Assembly (NCBI RefSeq): GCF_011881725.1
Contig: NZ_JAATUR010000019.1
Span: 16,542 to 80,541, forward strand
DNA length: 64,000 nt
Direction of reading: 5' to 3'
Source: Escherichia coli
GTDB taxonomy: Bacteria > Pseudomonadota > Gammaproteobacteria > Enterobacterales > Enterobacteriaceae
Below, in pieces: positions 44,750 to 54,727 of this stretch (its first letter is position 1; every line of letters begins with the position of its first letter). The translations under genes were made by a program, and so were the position numbers. The notes under the pieces were generated by a model, which was given only the letters and a program-made list of their open reading frames with translations, was not told the origin of the DNA and made no database searches.

Positions 44750-45400
44750 ATGGTGTCAGAAACGGAAGACGAACAATTTGAACGTTGGTGGGCGTCCACA
44801 GGAAACTGGGTCGAAGAACCAAATTATCGACGTAATGGTATGAGTGGTGTGCAGTGCGTAGAGCGCGATGGTAAAAAGCTTTATGTGAAGCGTATGACTC
44901 AGCATCTCTTTCATTCGCTGCGCTATCCCTTTGGACGCCCGACGATTGTGCGGGAGATTGAGGTGATAAACGATTTGGAGCGCGCAGGCGTTATCGTGCA
45001 GAAAATCGTATTTGGTAAAGCAATCAAAAGAGAAGGGGAATGGAGGGCGCTACTGATTACCGAGGATATGACCGGTTTCATCAGTATTGCAGACTGGTAT
45101 AAACAAGATGCGATTACTCCTTACCCGGACGATGTACGTGAAGCGATGCTACAAGCTGTGGCACAAGCGTTTAAAAAAATGCATAGCGTTAATCGTCAGC
45201 ATGGTTGCTGTTATGTTCGCCATATCTATGTGAAAACAGAAGGTAAGGCAGAAGCTGGTTTTCTTGATTTGGAGAAAAGCCGTCGCCGTTTGCGGCGTCA
45301 TAAAGCAATTAATCATGACTTCCGCCAACTGGAAAAATATCTGGAGCCGATCCCCAAAGCCGACTGGGAGCAGGTGAAAGCGTATTACTATGCCATGTAA
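44750..45400 (+). CDS. inaA: InaA, LPS-kinase-like protein induced by weak acids
   Basis: InaA (216 residues) is an E. coli protein of the lipopolysaccharide kinase (WaaP/Kdo kinase) family. Its precise substrate is not established; in K-12 it is induced by weak acids and by MarA/SoxS/Rob. Kinase-like elements are visible: a lysine in KKLYVKRM, a catalytic-loop-like HGCCYVRHIYVK and a metal-loop-like FLDLEKSRRR. The N-terminal 15 residues (MVSETEDEQFERWW) and many others differ from K-12, making it one of the more divergent proteins in the window. The start at 44750 follows GGATGGTAAGTA. Confidence 0.93.
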   Translation: MVSETEDEQFERWWASTGNWVEEPNYRRNGMSGVQCVERDGKKLYVKRMTQHLFHSLRYPFGRPTIVREIEVINDLERAGVIVQKIVFGKAIKREGEWRALLITEDMTGFISIADWYKQDAITPYPDDVREAMLQAVAQAFKKMHSVNRQHGCCYVRHIYVKTEGKAEAGFLDLEKSRRRLRRHKAINHDFRQLEKYLEPIPKADWEQVKAYYYAM

Positions 45401-45409
45401 TCGCTATAG

Positions 45410-45441
45410 GCCAGATAAGACGCGTAAGCGTCGTATCTGGC
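45410..45441. repeat. REP-like palindrome after inaA
   Basis: GCCAGATA at 45410-45417 and TATCTGGC at 45434-45441 flank GACGC/GCGTC arms. It sits between the convergent genes inaA and yfaE. Confidence 0.8.
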
Positions 45442-45453
45442 GCTAAAACCAAT

Positions 45454-45708
45454 TCACATCTCGATTTCAATATCGCCTTTTGCCCGGCAACAACAGGGCA
45501 AAATTTCCCCCGGCTGAATAAAGGCTAACGGTTCGGCAATCCAGTCCACCTGGCCTGCAACCAGACGTGTACGACAGGAGCCGCAGTAACCTTCGCGGCA
45601 CTGGTACTCAACCGCCACATTGTGGGATTCCAGCGCCGCCAGAAGGGAAGGGTGTTCATCCTGGCACAGCAGTTGTGTGCCAGTGATGCGCAGGGTAACG
45701 CGGGCCAT
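45454..45708 (-). CDS. yfaE: [2Fe-2S] ferredoxin YfaE
   Basis: YfaE (84 residues) is a plant-type [2Fe-2S] ferredoxin that helps keep and rebuild the diferric-tyrosyl radical of the class Ia ribonucleotide reductase NrdB. Ligand cysteines are in CREGYCGSC (Cys37, Cys42, Cys45) and the late CCC cluster (Cys72-74). It starts in a shared ATGA with the nrdB stop, so translation is coupled to nrdB. The length is normal. Confidence 0.97.
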   Translation of the reverse strand: MARVTLRITGTQLLCQDEHPSLLAALESHNVAVEYQCREGYCGSCRTRLVAGQVDWIAEPLAFIQPGEILPCCCRAKGDIEIEM

Positions 45709-46838
45709 CAGAGCTGGAAGTTACTCAAATCGTCGGTGTCTACTTCCGAGTCAATTTGACCGACCAGATAAGAACTTACCTCAACTTCCTGTGGGGCAAC
45801 CTGTACGTTGTCAGACACCAGCCAGGTGTTGATCCACGGGATCGGGTTGGAACGCGTCTGGAACGGCAGATCTAAACCGACAGCTTGCATGCGGATGTTG
45901 GTGATGTACTCGACATACTGGCAGAGAATGTCCTTGTTCAGACCAATCATCGAACCGTCACGGAACAGATAATCCGCCCAGTCTTTCTCCTGCTGCGCCG
46001 CCTGGACAAACAGATCATAGCTCTCTTGTTTGCACTCTTCGGCTATTTCCGCCATTTCCGGATCATCCGCGCCGCTGCGCAGGAGATTCAGCATATGCTG
46101 GGTGCCGGTCAGGTGCAGGGCTTCGTCGCGGGCAATCAGGCGGATAATCTTGGCATTGCCTTCCATCAGCTCACGTTCAGCGAACGCGAAGGAACAAGCG
46201 AAACTGACGTAGAAACGAATGGCTTCCAGCGCGTTAACGCTCATCAGGCAGAGATAAAGTTTTTTCTTCAGCTCGCGCAGGCTGACGGTCACGGTTTTAC
46301 CGTTGACGGTGTGGGTGCCTTCGCCCAGCAAATGCCAGTAACTGGTCATCTCGATCAGTTCATCGTAATAGCTGGAAATGCCTTCCGCGCGTTTCTGGAT
46401 CTGCTCGTTAGTGACGATATCGTCGAATACGACAGACGGATCGTTAACGATATTACGAATGATATGGGTATAGGAACGAGAGTGAATCGTTTCTGAGAAT
46501 GCCCAGGTTTCGACCCAGGTTTCGAGTTCCGGAATAGAAATTAGCGGCAGCAGTGCCACGTTCGGGCTACGACCCTGAATTGAATCGAGCAACGTCTGGT
46601 ATTTCAGGTTGCTGATAAAAATGTGCTTTTCGTGTTCAGGCAGTGCCTGATAATCGATACGGTCGCGGGAGACGTCAACTTCTTCCGGACGCCAGAAGAA
46701 AGAGAGCTGCTTTTCGATCAGCTTTTCGAAGATTTCATATTTTTGCTGATCGTAGCGGGCCACGTTGACCGGCTGACCAAAGAACATTGGCTCTTTAAGC
46801 TGATCATTTTTCGTCTGTGAAAAGGTGGTATATGCCAT
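45708..46838 (-). CDS. nrdB: Ribonucleoside-diphosphate reductase 1 beta subunit
   Basis: NrdB (376 residues) houses the di-iron centre and stable tyrosyl radical of class Ia ribonucleotide reductase. The radical tyrosine is in HSRSYTHI (Tyr122 in mature numbering). Iron ligands are in WAFSETIHS, the [10 protein letters not shown] segment and [13 protein letters not shown]. The conserved C-terminal tail DLSNFQL docks on NrdA. I start at the ATG at 46838 ([10 protein letters not shown]), preceded by AGGACACATTC; the frame extends 17 codons upstream without support. Confidence 0.98.
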   Translation of the reverse strand: MAYTTFSQTKNDQLKEPMFFGQPVNVARYDQQKYEIFEKLIEKQLSFFWRPEEVDVSRDRIDYQALPEHEKHIFISNLKYQTLLDSIQGRSPNVALLPLISIPELETWVETWAFSETIHSRSYTHIIRNIVNDPSVVFDDIVTNEQIQKRAEGISSYYDELIEMTSYWHLLGEGTHTVNGKTVTVSLRELKKKLYLCLMSVNALEAIRFYVSFACSFAFAERELMEGNAKIIRLIARDEALHLTGTQHMLNLLRSGADDPEMAEIAEECKQESYDLFVQAAQQEKDWADYLFRDGSMIGLNKDILCQYVEYITNIRMQAVGLDLPFQTRSNPIPWINTWLVSDNVQVAPQEVEVSSYLVGQIDSEVDTDDLSNFQL

Positions 46839-46862
46839 GAATGTGTCCTGTTGGGAGTTTAA

Positions 46863-46977
46863 TGCCGGATAAGACATTTTACGGCGCATCCTGTGCCTGA
46901 TGCGACGCTGGCGCGTCTTATCAGGCCTACAAACCGAACCGTAGGCCGGATAAGGCGTTTATGCCGCATCCGGCATC
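46863..46977. repeat. BIME (REP cluster) between nrdA and nrdB
   Basis: Three REP-type palindromic units alternate in orientation. They lie at about 46864-46893 (GCCGGATAAGAC...), 46895-46930 (GCCTGATGCGACG...CAGGCCTAC) and 46941-46976 (GTAGGCCGGATAAGG...CCGGCAT). They lie inside the nrdAB transcript and may adjust the relative mRNA stability of the two genes. Confidence 0.9.
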
Positions 46978-46983
46978 ACAATA

Positions 46984-49269
46984 TCAGATCTTACACGCGC
47001 CGCTTTCGCAGCCATCGTCCTGGATTGACGGCACCAGATCGTCCTGCGCGTCTTCTGCGCCGTCACGGGTGTTCTGATAATACAGCGTTTTGACCCCGAA
47101 TTTGTAGGCGGTGAGCAGGTCTTTCAGCAACTGCTGCATTGGCACTTTTCCTGACGGGAAGCGTGACGGATCGTAGTTGGTGTTAGCAGAGATCGACTGA
47201 TCGATAAATTTCTGCATGATCCCTACCAGTTGCAGGTAGCCATCGTTACCCGGCATTTCCCACAGCAGCTCATAGGCGTCGTGCAGGTGTTCGTAGTCCG
47301 GCACCACCTGGCGCAGAATACCGTCTTTCGACGCTTTGATGCTAACGTAACCGCGCGGCGGTTCAATACCGTTAGTGGCGTTAGAGATCTGCGAAGATGT
47401 CTCGGACGGCATCAGAGCAGAAAGCGTGGAGTTACGCAGGCCGTGCGTTTTGATTGACTCACGCAGTGCTTCCCAGTCGTAATGCAGCGGCTCATTGGCG
47501 ATGGCATCCAGATCTTTTTTATAGGTATCGATCGGCAGGATCCCTTTCGCATAGGTGGTTTCGTTAAACCACGGACACGCGCCTTGCTCTTTCGCCAGCT
47601 CGTTAGACGCTTTCAGCAGGTAATACTGAATGGCTTCGAAGGTTTTGTGCGTCAGGTTGTTGGCGCTGCCGTCGGAGTAGCGTTTACCGTGCTTCGCCAG
47701 GTAGTAAGCGAAGTTGATCACACCAATACCCAGCGTACGACGCCCCATCGCTCCACGTTTGGCTGCCGGGATCGGGTAGTCCTGATAATCCAGCAGCGCG
47801 TCGAGTGCGCGTACCGCCAGAATCGCCAGCTCTTCCAGTTCATCCAGGCTGTTAATTGCGCCCAGGTTGAATGCAGAAAGCGTACACAGCGCGATTTCAC
47901 CGTTCTCGTCGTTGACATCATTCAGCGGTTTGGTCGGCAGGGCGATTTCCAGGCACAGGTTAGACTGGCGCACTGGCGCAATTGCCGGATCAAACGGACT
48001 GTGGGTGTTGCAGTGGTCGACGTTCTGAATATAGATACGACCGGTAGACGCACGTTCCTGCATCATCAGTGAGAACAGCTCAACCGCTTTCACCCGCTGT
48101 TTGCGGATGCTGTCGTCTTTCTCATATCTGGTGTACAGGCGTTCAAATTCTTCCTGATCGGCGAAGAACGCGTCGTACAGCCCCGGTACGTCGGACGGGC
48201 TGAACAGAGTAATATCTTCACCTTTCAGCAGACGGGTATACATCAGTTTGTTGATCTGTACCCCGTAGTCCATATGACGTACGCGGTTGCCTTCTACACC
48301 GCGGTTGTTTTTCAGCACCAGCAGGCTTTCTACTTCCAGATGCCACATCGGGTAGAACAGCGTTGCTGCGCCACCGCGCACGCCACCCTGGGAGCATGAT
48401 TTCACCGCAGTCTGGAAATGTTTGTAGAACGGGATACAGCCGGTATGGAACGCTTCACCGCCACGAATCGGGCTACCCAGCGCACGAATACGTCCGGCGT
48501 TAATGCCGATACCCGCACGCTGGGAAACGTATTTCACAATCGCGCTGGAGGTCGCGTTGATGGAATCCAGGCTGTCGCCGCACTCGATCAGTACGCAGGA
48601 GCTGAACTGACGAGTCGGGGTACGCACGCCGGACATGATCGGTGTCGGCAGCGAAATTTTAAATGTGGAAACGGCGTCGTAAAAACGCTTCACGTATTGC
48701 AGGCGCGTTTCACGCGGGTAGTTCGAGAACAGGCACGCTGCAACCAGAATATAGAGGAACTGGGCGCTCTCGTAGATTTCGCCGGTCACACGGTTCTGCA
48801 CCAGATATTTGCCTTCCAGCTGTTTAACGGCAGCATAAGAGAAGGTCATATCACGGTCGTGATCGATAAACGTGTCCATCTGCTTGAACTCTTCTTCCGT
48901 GTAGTCTTCCAGCAGATGATTATCGTATTTGCCCATCTCGACCATTTTCACTACGTGGTCGTACAGCGCAGGTGGTTCAAACTGGCCGTAAGCTTTTTTA
49001 CGCAGGTGGAAAATTGCCAGGCGCGCGGCGAGATACTGATAATCCGGAGCGTCACGGGAGATCAGGTCTGCGGCAGCCTTGATAATGGTCTCGTGGATGT
49101 CAGAGGTCTTGATACCGTCATAAAACTGAATGTGGGAGCGCAGTTCGACCTGGGAAATCGAAACGTTATGCAGTCCTTCTGCCGCCCAATCCAGAACGCG
49201 ATGGATTTTGTCGAGATTGATGCGCTCTGTGCTACCGTCGCGCTTTGTCACCAGCAGATTCTGATTCAT
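46984..49269 (-). CDS. nrdA: Ribonucleoside-diphosphate reductase 1 alpha subunit
   Basis: NrdA (761 residues) is the catalytic and allosteric subunit of class Ia ribonucleotide reductase, reducing NDPs to dNDPs. The N-terminal ATP-cone (residues 5-95, LLVTKRDGSTERINLDKI) sets overall activity. Active-site cysteines lie in SCVLIECGDS and NLCLEIALPT. The C-terminal redox pair is in CESGACKI. The start is the ATG at 49269 (MNQNLLVTKRD); an open frame to 49548 runs through the promoter and is not coding. It is transcribed with nrdB and yfaE from a promoter flanked by NrdR and DnaA sites. Confidence 0.98.
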   Translation of the reverse strand: MNQNLLVTKRDGSTERINLDKIHRVLDWAAEGLHNVSISQVELRSHIQFYDGIKTSDIHETIIKAAADLISRDAPDYQYLAARLAIFHLRKKAYGQFEPPALYDHVVKMVEMGKYDNHLLEDYTEEEFKQMDTFIDHDRDMTFSYAAVKQLEGKYLVQNRVTGEIYESAQFLYILVAACLFSNYPRETRLQYVKRFYDAVSTFKISLPTPIMSGVRTPTRQFSSCVLIECGDSLDSINATSSAIVKYVSQRAGIGINAGRIRALGSPIRGGEAFHTGCIPFYKHFQTAVKSCSQGGVRGGAATLFYPMWHLEVESLLVLKNNRGVEGNRVRHMDYGVQINKLMYTRLLKGEDITLFSPSDVPGLYDAFFADQEEFERLYTRYEKDDSIRKQRVKAVELFSLMMQERASTGRIYIQNVDHCNTHSPFDPAIAPVRQSNLCLEIALPTKPLNDVNDENGEIALCTLSAFNLGAINSLDELEELAILAVRALDALLDYQDYPIPAAKRGAMGRRTLGIGVINFAYYLAKHGKRYSDGSANNLTHKTFEAIQYYLLKASNELAKEQGACPWFNETTYAKGILPIDTYKKDLDAIANEPLHYDWEALRESIKTHGLRNSTLSALMPSETSSQISNATNGIEPPRGYVSIKASKDGILRQVVPDYEHLHDAYELLWEMPGNDGYLQLVGIMQKFIDQSISANTNYDPSRFPSGKVPMQQLLKDLLTAYKFGVKTLYYQNTRDGAEDAQDDLVPSIQDDGCESGACKI

Positions 49270-49346
49270 GTATGTCGTACCTGTTTTTGGAATTCTTTCC
49301 GCAATAGCTTCATGCAGACTACCTGTAGTGCGGGAAGCTGCTAAGA

Positions 49347-49362
49347 ACACTATATATAGGGG
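49347..49362. promoter_or_regulatory. NrdR box 1 upstream of nrdA
   Basis: The sequence ACACTATATATAGGGG matches the NrdR consensus (ACACWATATATWGTGT-like). It lies 78 bases before the nrdA start, on the promoter side. Confidence 0.8.
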
Positions 49363-49376
49363 GTATGTTTGGGATT

Positions 49377-49392
49377 CACTGCAAGATAGTGT
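49377..49392. promoter_or_regulatory. NrdR box 2 upstream of nrdA
   Basis: The sequence CACTGCAAGATAGTGT is the second NrdR-type palindrome. Its start is 30 bases (about three helical turns) from box 1, the usual spacing for cooperative NrdR binding. Confidence 0.78.
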
Positions 49393-49410
49393 GAAAATGG
49401 CCCTCTTGCA

Positions 49411-49431
49411 AGTGCATAACTTTGTGGATAA
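49411..49431 (-). promoter_or_regulatory. Pair of DnaA boxes at the nrdA promoter
   Basis: On the minus strand TTATCCACA (49431-49423) is a perfect DnaA box and TTATGCACT (49419-49411) a weaker one. They match the two DnaA sites known to tie nrdAB expression to replication initiation in E. coli. Confidence 0.85.
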
Positions 49432-49957
49432 CTCAGGAAGGAAAAAGTGGCTTCCGCGCACCTTAGGTCGGACAAGGTGTTCGGGAAAGTCAATGGGAAG
49501 AGAAAAATTTGTTAAAAATAACCGTTCGGTGATTTCTTGAACGTTCAATTTAAGATAATTATTGATCCAGGTTATTTATTGCGCTTTAGTTGAATGTAGA
49601 GAAAATTGATGCCAGCACAAACTTATAGTGTGTCAGCACGTAATGTTATGTTCATAATGTGAGCGAATGTAAATGGTTGTCGTTCATAAAACAGGTGTTT
49701 TTTAATCAGCCAATGTAAAATTAAAGTTCGCTTTGTTTATTATTCCAGGTAAATAAGGAATAAATTAATCACGGAGATGTTTATTAATTATCATTATTTA
49801 GTAATTTAGTGGTTTTAATAAAGATAATAATTTTCTTCACTGTAGATACTACGAGTGGAGTTATTTTCCTTATGCGTTTTTATTACAATTGCTGCGTATT
49901 GATAATCACAAACTGATTTTTAATGATGACGTGTTATTTCTCACGGGTTGTCAAATT
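49432..49957. other. AT-rich non-coding region between nrdA and yfaL
   Basis: This is about 525 bases with no gene. AT content rises sharply after 49560, the type of sequence often bound by H-NS near surface-antigen genes. It should hold the yfaL promoter and distal nrdA control sites (Fis), but I could not place them. The short frames at 49872 and 49889 do not look coding. Confidence 0.5.
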
Positions 49958-52900
49958 ATGAATCAAAAAACGGATTGTTTTTATCAGGAAGAAATATCTA
50001 TTAATTTTCCCTACTGTCGTTGCCTGCGTGTTTACGCGTGCTCACGCAGCGTCGCAGATGATGACTTCATGTCAGGGACGAAGCGTTACAGCCAGTTGTC
50101 AGGCAAGCCGACAGAGCGTTTCTGGAGGTTCACAGACCTGGGATGTTGATGACGGGCAATGGTTGATTTTTTCGGATATGACCAATAATACCAGCGGTGG
50201 AGCCGTATTTTTGCAGCAAAGTGCTGATTTTACGATATATCCACAAAATGAAACAGGGATGACCCTGTTTGCTAATAATTCGGTTAGTGGTGAATATAAT
50301 AATGGTGGAGCTATCTTTGCTAAAGAAAATTCAACGGTAAACCTTGCAAATGTTATTTTCGACAGTAACGTTGCAGGGGGCTATGGCGGAGCGATCTATT
50401 CTGCGGGAACAAATGATACCGGTGGTGTGGATTTAAATGTCACTAATGCAGTGTTTGCGAATAATATCGCCAATGATGGCAAAGGTGGCGCAATTTATTC
50501 TATTAATAATGATGTTTATTTAAGTGAAGTCATTTTCGATAATAATCAGGCATATACATCAACCAGCTATAGTGATGGCGATGGCGGAGCCATTGATGTT
50601 ACGGATAATAACACGGATAACACACATCTTTCGGGTAAAACGATAATTAATAATACCTCCTTTACAAATAACTATGCCGAAGGTTATGGCGGAGCAATTT
50701 ATACCAGTAGCACCACATCCCCGTATCTTATTGATATTTCTGTTGATGAAAATTATGAACAAAACAATGGTGTGATGATTGATGAAAATAACAGCGCCTC
50801 GGGATATGGCCATTCGGCGACGGCAGCCGCGGGGGGCTTTATGTACATCGGCCATAGTGTGGCTGAATTTAACATTGCCGCCGATAAAACGCTGGTAATA
50901 GGCAATACCAGCAACGATGGCGCGATTGATTCTCTTGCCGGAACGGGCGTCATTGTAAAAGAGGGGGCGGGAGAGTTAGTCCTCAATGCCGACAATAATG
51001 CGTTTACCGGCGAAATGAGTATCCAGAATGGCGAGGTGACGCTGGGGCGAAGTAACGAGTTAACGAATGTTGGCGACACGCACTGTCAGAGCGATCCGCA
51101 GGATTGCTTTGGCCTGATGGTTGGCAGCACTCTTCATCCTGAGTATCAGGCGGAACTGAATGTTGGCCATACACAACAAACGTTTGTGCACTCATTAACC
51201 GGTTTTGCTAATGGTATTTTGAATATCGACGCTGGCGGCAATGTTACCGTAAACCAGGGCGGCTTTTCCGGTACGATTCAGGGGGAAGGACAACTGACGG
51301 TAGCGCAAGATGGCAGCTATCTCCTGACAGGGGCACAGTCGATGGCATTAACCGGCGATATTGTGGTGGAAGATAACGCCGTATTGTCGCTGGCGGGGAA
51401 TCAGGCCGATTTACGGGCAATGCAGAGCGATCCGCAATCGATCGTGCTAAATGGCGGGGTTTTGGATCTCTCTGATTTCACCACCTGGGATGGCGATGGC
51501 TCATACAATGACGGTCTGCAAATCAGCGGCAGCGGGGGGACGGTGATTGGCAGTAATGATGTCGTTGATATCAGCAGTGGCGATAATTTACATATTGGTG
51601 GCAGTGATGCCAGCCAGAATGGCGTTTATGTCGTCATTAATGCGGGGGATCAGCGCGTAACGCTGGCGAATAACAACGGTTATCTCGGTAATACCCAAAT
51701 AGCCTCCGGTACGCTTGAAGTCAGCGATAATTCGCAATTAGGAGATACAAGTTATAACCGTTCAGTGATCTTCACAGATCCCCAACAACACAGTGAAATG
51801 GATGTGACGGCTGATGTTGACACTCGCTCGTCTACAACAGGTCAGGGCAGGAATATTGAAATGCGCGCTGATGGTGAAATACACGTTGAGGATGGCGTCG
51901 ATACGCAATGGGGCGGACTGATGGCGGATAGTACCGGGCAACAACTGGATAGCGTAAGTACGTTGACTAAAAGTGGCGGCGGGACGCTGGAGTTAACCGC
52001 CAGCGGCACTGCGACGTCTGCGGTACGTGTGGAGGACGGAACGCTAAAAGGTGAAGCGGAGAATATTATTCCTTATGCCTCTTCACTGTGGGTGGGGGAA
52101 GACGGTGTGTTTGAAACCGGGCAAAATCAGGATATACGTTCAATCGACGCCACCTCTGGCGGCGATATCGACATAACCGATGGTACTGTGTTGCGATTGA
52201 CGCAGCAGGACACGAGCCTGGCGTTGGATGCCACGTTATTTAGCGGTGGTGGTACGCTGGTCAATGCCACCGATGGCGTGACGTTGACAGGCGAGCTTAA
52301 TACCAACCTTGAAACTGACAGCCTGACTTATCTTTCAGGCGTAACGGTTAATGGTGATTTGACCAATACGACTGGTGCGGTCAGCCTGCAAAATGGCGTT
52401 GCTGGCGACACACTCACGGTAAACGGTGATTATACCGGCGGCGGTACGTTACTGCTCGACAATGAATTGGATGGCGATGATTCTGCGAGCGATATGCTGG
52501 TACTCAACGGCAATACCTCTGGTAACACTACCGTAGTGGTTAACCCCATTACTGGCATTGGCGAGCCGACCTCAACGGGTATTAAAGTGGTTGATTTTGC
52601 AGCCGATCCAACACAATTCCAGAACAATGCGCAGTTCAGTCTGGCGGGCAGTGGCTACGTCAATATGGGCGCGTATGACTACACGCTGGTGGAAGATAAC
52701 AACGACTGGTATCTGCGATCGCAAGAAGTAACGCCGCCATCGCCACCTGAGCCAGACCCGACTCCCGATCCTGATCCCACGCCGGATCCTGATCCAACAC
52801 CCGACCCGGCCCCGGACCCTACGCCTGCTTATCAACCAGTACTGAATGCTAAAGTTGGCGGTTATCTTAATAATCTGCGGGCGGCAAATCAGGCATTTGT

Positions 52901-53735
52901 GATGGAGCGACGCGATCACGCGGGTGGCGACGGTCAACCGTTACATTTGCGTGTTATTGGCGGCCATTATCATTACACGACGGCGGGGCAGCTGGCCCAG
53001 CATGAAGACACTTCAACGGTGCAGCTTAGCGGCGACCTGTTTAGCGGGCGCTGGGGTGATGATGGTGAATGGTCTCTGGGGGCAGTTGGTGGCTACAGTA
53101 ATAATCAGGGAGACAGCCGCTCGAACATAACGGGAACCCATGCCGATAACCAGAGCCACGGTTATGCCGTTGGGCTGACCTCAAGCTGGTTTCAACATGG
53201 TAGCCAGAAGCCGGGGGCCTGGCTGGATAGCTGGCTGCAATATGCCTGGTTTAATAATGATGTTTCCGAACAAGGCGATGGCGCAGATCATTACCATTCA
53301 TCTGGGATCGTTGCTTCGCTGGAAGCGGGATATCAATGGTTGCCGGGAAGTGACGTGTTAATTGAACCGCAGGCACAGGTTGTTTATCAGGGGGTGAGGC
53401 AAAATGATTTTACCGCTGCTGACCGTGCCAGCGTGTCCCAATCGCAAGGCGATGATATTCAGACACGGTTTGGGTTACACAGCGAATGGCGTGCCGCTGT
53501 TCATATCACGCCAACGTTAGATCTGAATTATTATTACGAGCCCCACTCGTCGGAGATTGAAGAAGATGGTAGCCAAATCAGCGACGATGCGGCGAAGCGG
53601 CGTGGTGAAGTAAAAGTGGGGATCACAGGCAATATCAGTCGGCGTATTTCCCTGCGCGGGAGTGTGGCATGGCTGAAAGGAAGCGATAATTTTGCCCAGA
53701 CGGCAGGGTTTTTATCGATGACGGTGAAATGGTAA
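49958..53735 (+). pseudogene. yfaL: Autotransporter adhesin YfaL with a frameshift in the signal peptide
   Basis: This is a large type V autotransporter. The passenger (to about 900 residues) starts with repeats of the GGAIY/GGAIF type, typical of polymorphic outer-membrane proteins. A proline linker made of PDPTPDPD units follows near 52750-52830, then an about 280-residue C-terminal beta-barrel ending SMTVKW. The open frame has no usable start before the GTG at 50028. The codons just upstream (49965-50027) read KRIVFIRKKYLLIFPTVVAC, a textbook signal peptide, but in a frame without an ATG. The ATG at 49958 (MNQ) is joined to that frame if the A6 tract at 49965-49970 loses one A, giving about 1258 residues with cleavage after RAHA. 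As written the gene is probably not exported. Confidence 0.8.
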
Positions 53736-53756
53736 TTGCTGTTCGCACGGTGTTGT

Positions 53757-53842
53757 TGCCGGATGCGGCGTATGGGGAGTATTTTGTAGGCCTGATAAGA
53801 CGCGGTAGGCGTCGCATCAGGCATTGGCACGGTTGCCGGATG
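53757..53842. repeat. REP/BIME cluster between yfaL and ubiG
   Basis: One complete REP palindrome (53787-53823, TAGGCCTGATAAGACGC...GCGTCGCATCAGGCA) is flanked by partial units TTGCCGGATGCGGCG (53757) and GTTGCCGGATG (53832). It lies between convergent genes. Confidence 0.88.
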
Positions 53843-53858
53843 TATTCAGTCAACAATC

Positions 53859-54581
53859 TTACTTATTCTGCGTGTGGAGCATATAGTTCACATCCACGCC
53901 AGGACCGAGTTTAAAGGAATTAGTGATCGGGTTGTAATGCAGCCCGGTCATATGACGTTCTTTTAAACTTGTCTGATCCACCCAGCCCAGCAGTTCGGCA
54001 GGTTTAATAAACTTCTTCACATCGTGCGTACCTTTCGGCACCATGCGCAGAATATATTCTGCGCCGACCACCGCCATCAGCCACGACTTGCCATTACGAT
54101 TAAGCGTGGAGAAAAAGACATCACCGCCTGGCTTCACCAGTTGCGCACAGGCTCTGACCACTGACTGCGGATCGGGAACGTGTTCCAGCATTTCCATGCA
54201 GGTCACCACATCGTACTGCCCGGCATGTTTTGCCGCATGCTCTTCAACGGTCTCTTGCACATACTCCACTTGAATACCGCTTTCCAGCGCATGCAGTTTT
54301 GCCACCTGCAATGGCTCAAAGCCCATATCCAGACCGGTTACCGTTGCGCCTTCGCGCGCCATACTTTCGGCCAGAATACCGCCGCCGCAACCGACATCGA
54401 GCACCTTTTTGCCGAACAATCCGCCAGCACGCTCAGCAATATAGCCCAGACGCAGCGGGTTAATGCGGTGCAGTGGTTTAAATTCGCCTTCCAGATCCCA
54501 CCAGCGGGAAGCAACGGCTTCAAATTTCGCGATCTCTTCATGGTCTACGTTATGGTTTATCGGCGATTTTTCGGCATTCAT
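53859..54581 (-). CDS. ubiG: Ubiquinone biosynthesis O-methyltransferase UbiG
   Basis: UbiG (240 residues) carries out both O-methylations of ubiquinone synthesis using SAM. The SAM-binding motif [14 protein letters not shown] is at residues 60-72, with the acidic motif II VTGLDMG and the later FFSTLNRN. The N terminus (about residues 1-45) includes the membrane-phospholipid binding region of the family. The start is the ATG at 54581 ([10 protein letters not shown]); a 16-codon extension upstream is not conserved. It is divergent from gyrA. Confidence 0.97.
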   Translation of the reverse strand: MNAEKSPINHNVDHEEIAKFEAVASRWWDLEGEFKPLHRINPLRLGYIAERAGGLFGKKVLDVGCGGGILAESMAREGATVTGLDMGFEPLQVAKLHALESGIQVEYVQETVEEHAAKHAGQYDVVTCMEMLEHVPDPQSVVRACAQLVKPGGDVFFSTLNRNGKSWLMAVVGAEYILRMVPKGTHDVKKFIKPAELLGWVDQTSLKERHMTGLHYNPITNSFKLGPGVDVNYMLHTQNK

Positions 54582-54677
54582 TGGCACTTCTACTCCGTAA
54601 TTGGCAAGACAATCGAGTATATCAGGCATTGGATGTGAATAAAGCGTATTGGTTTACCTCAATCTGCGCGGCTGTGT

Positions 54678-54683
54678 TATAAT
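54678..54683 (+). promoter_or_regulatory. -10 element of the gyrA promoter
   Basis: A perfect TATAAT lies 45 bases before the gyrA start. A TTTACC-like -35 sits upstream near 54653, at a long spacing. The gyrA promoter of E. coli is known to rise on DNA relaxation. Confidence 0.6.
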
Positions 54684-54727
54684 TTCCGACCTTTGAATCC
54701 GGGATACAGTAGAGGGATAGCGGTTAG

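Noticed and set aside
46863..46977. Repeated palindromes that might suggest a CRISPR array
   Set aside because: The units alternate in orientation, vary in length and match REP sequences; there are no regular spacers.
48418..49344. Open frame of 308 codons antisense to nrdA
   Set aside because: It is a shadow of nrdA and extends into the nrdA promoter sites.
49270..49548. Upstream extension of nrdA by 93 codons
   Set aside because: It runs through the NrdR and DnaA sites and is not part of known NrdA.
50028..50030. GTG as the genuine start of YfaL
   Set aside because: It falls inside the signal-peptide coding region and would yield an autotransporter with no export signal; a frameshift explains the upstream residues better.
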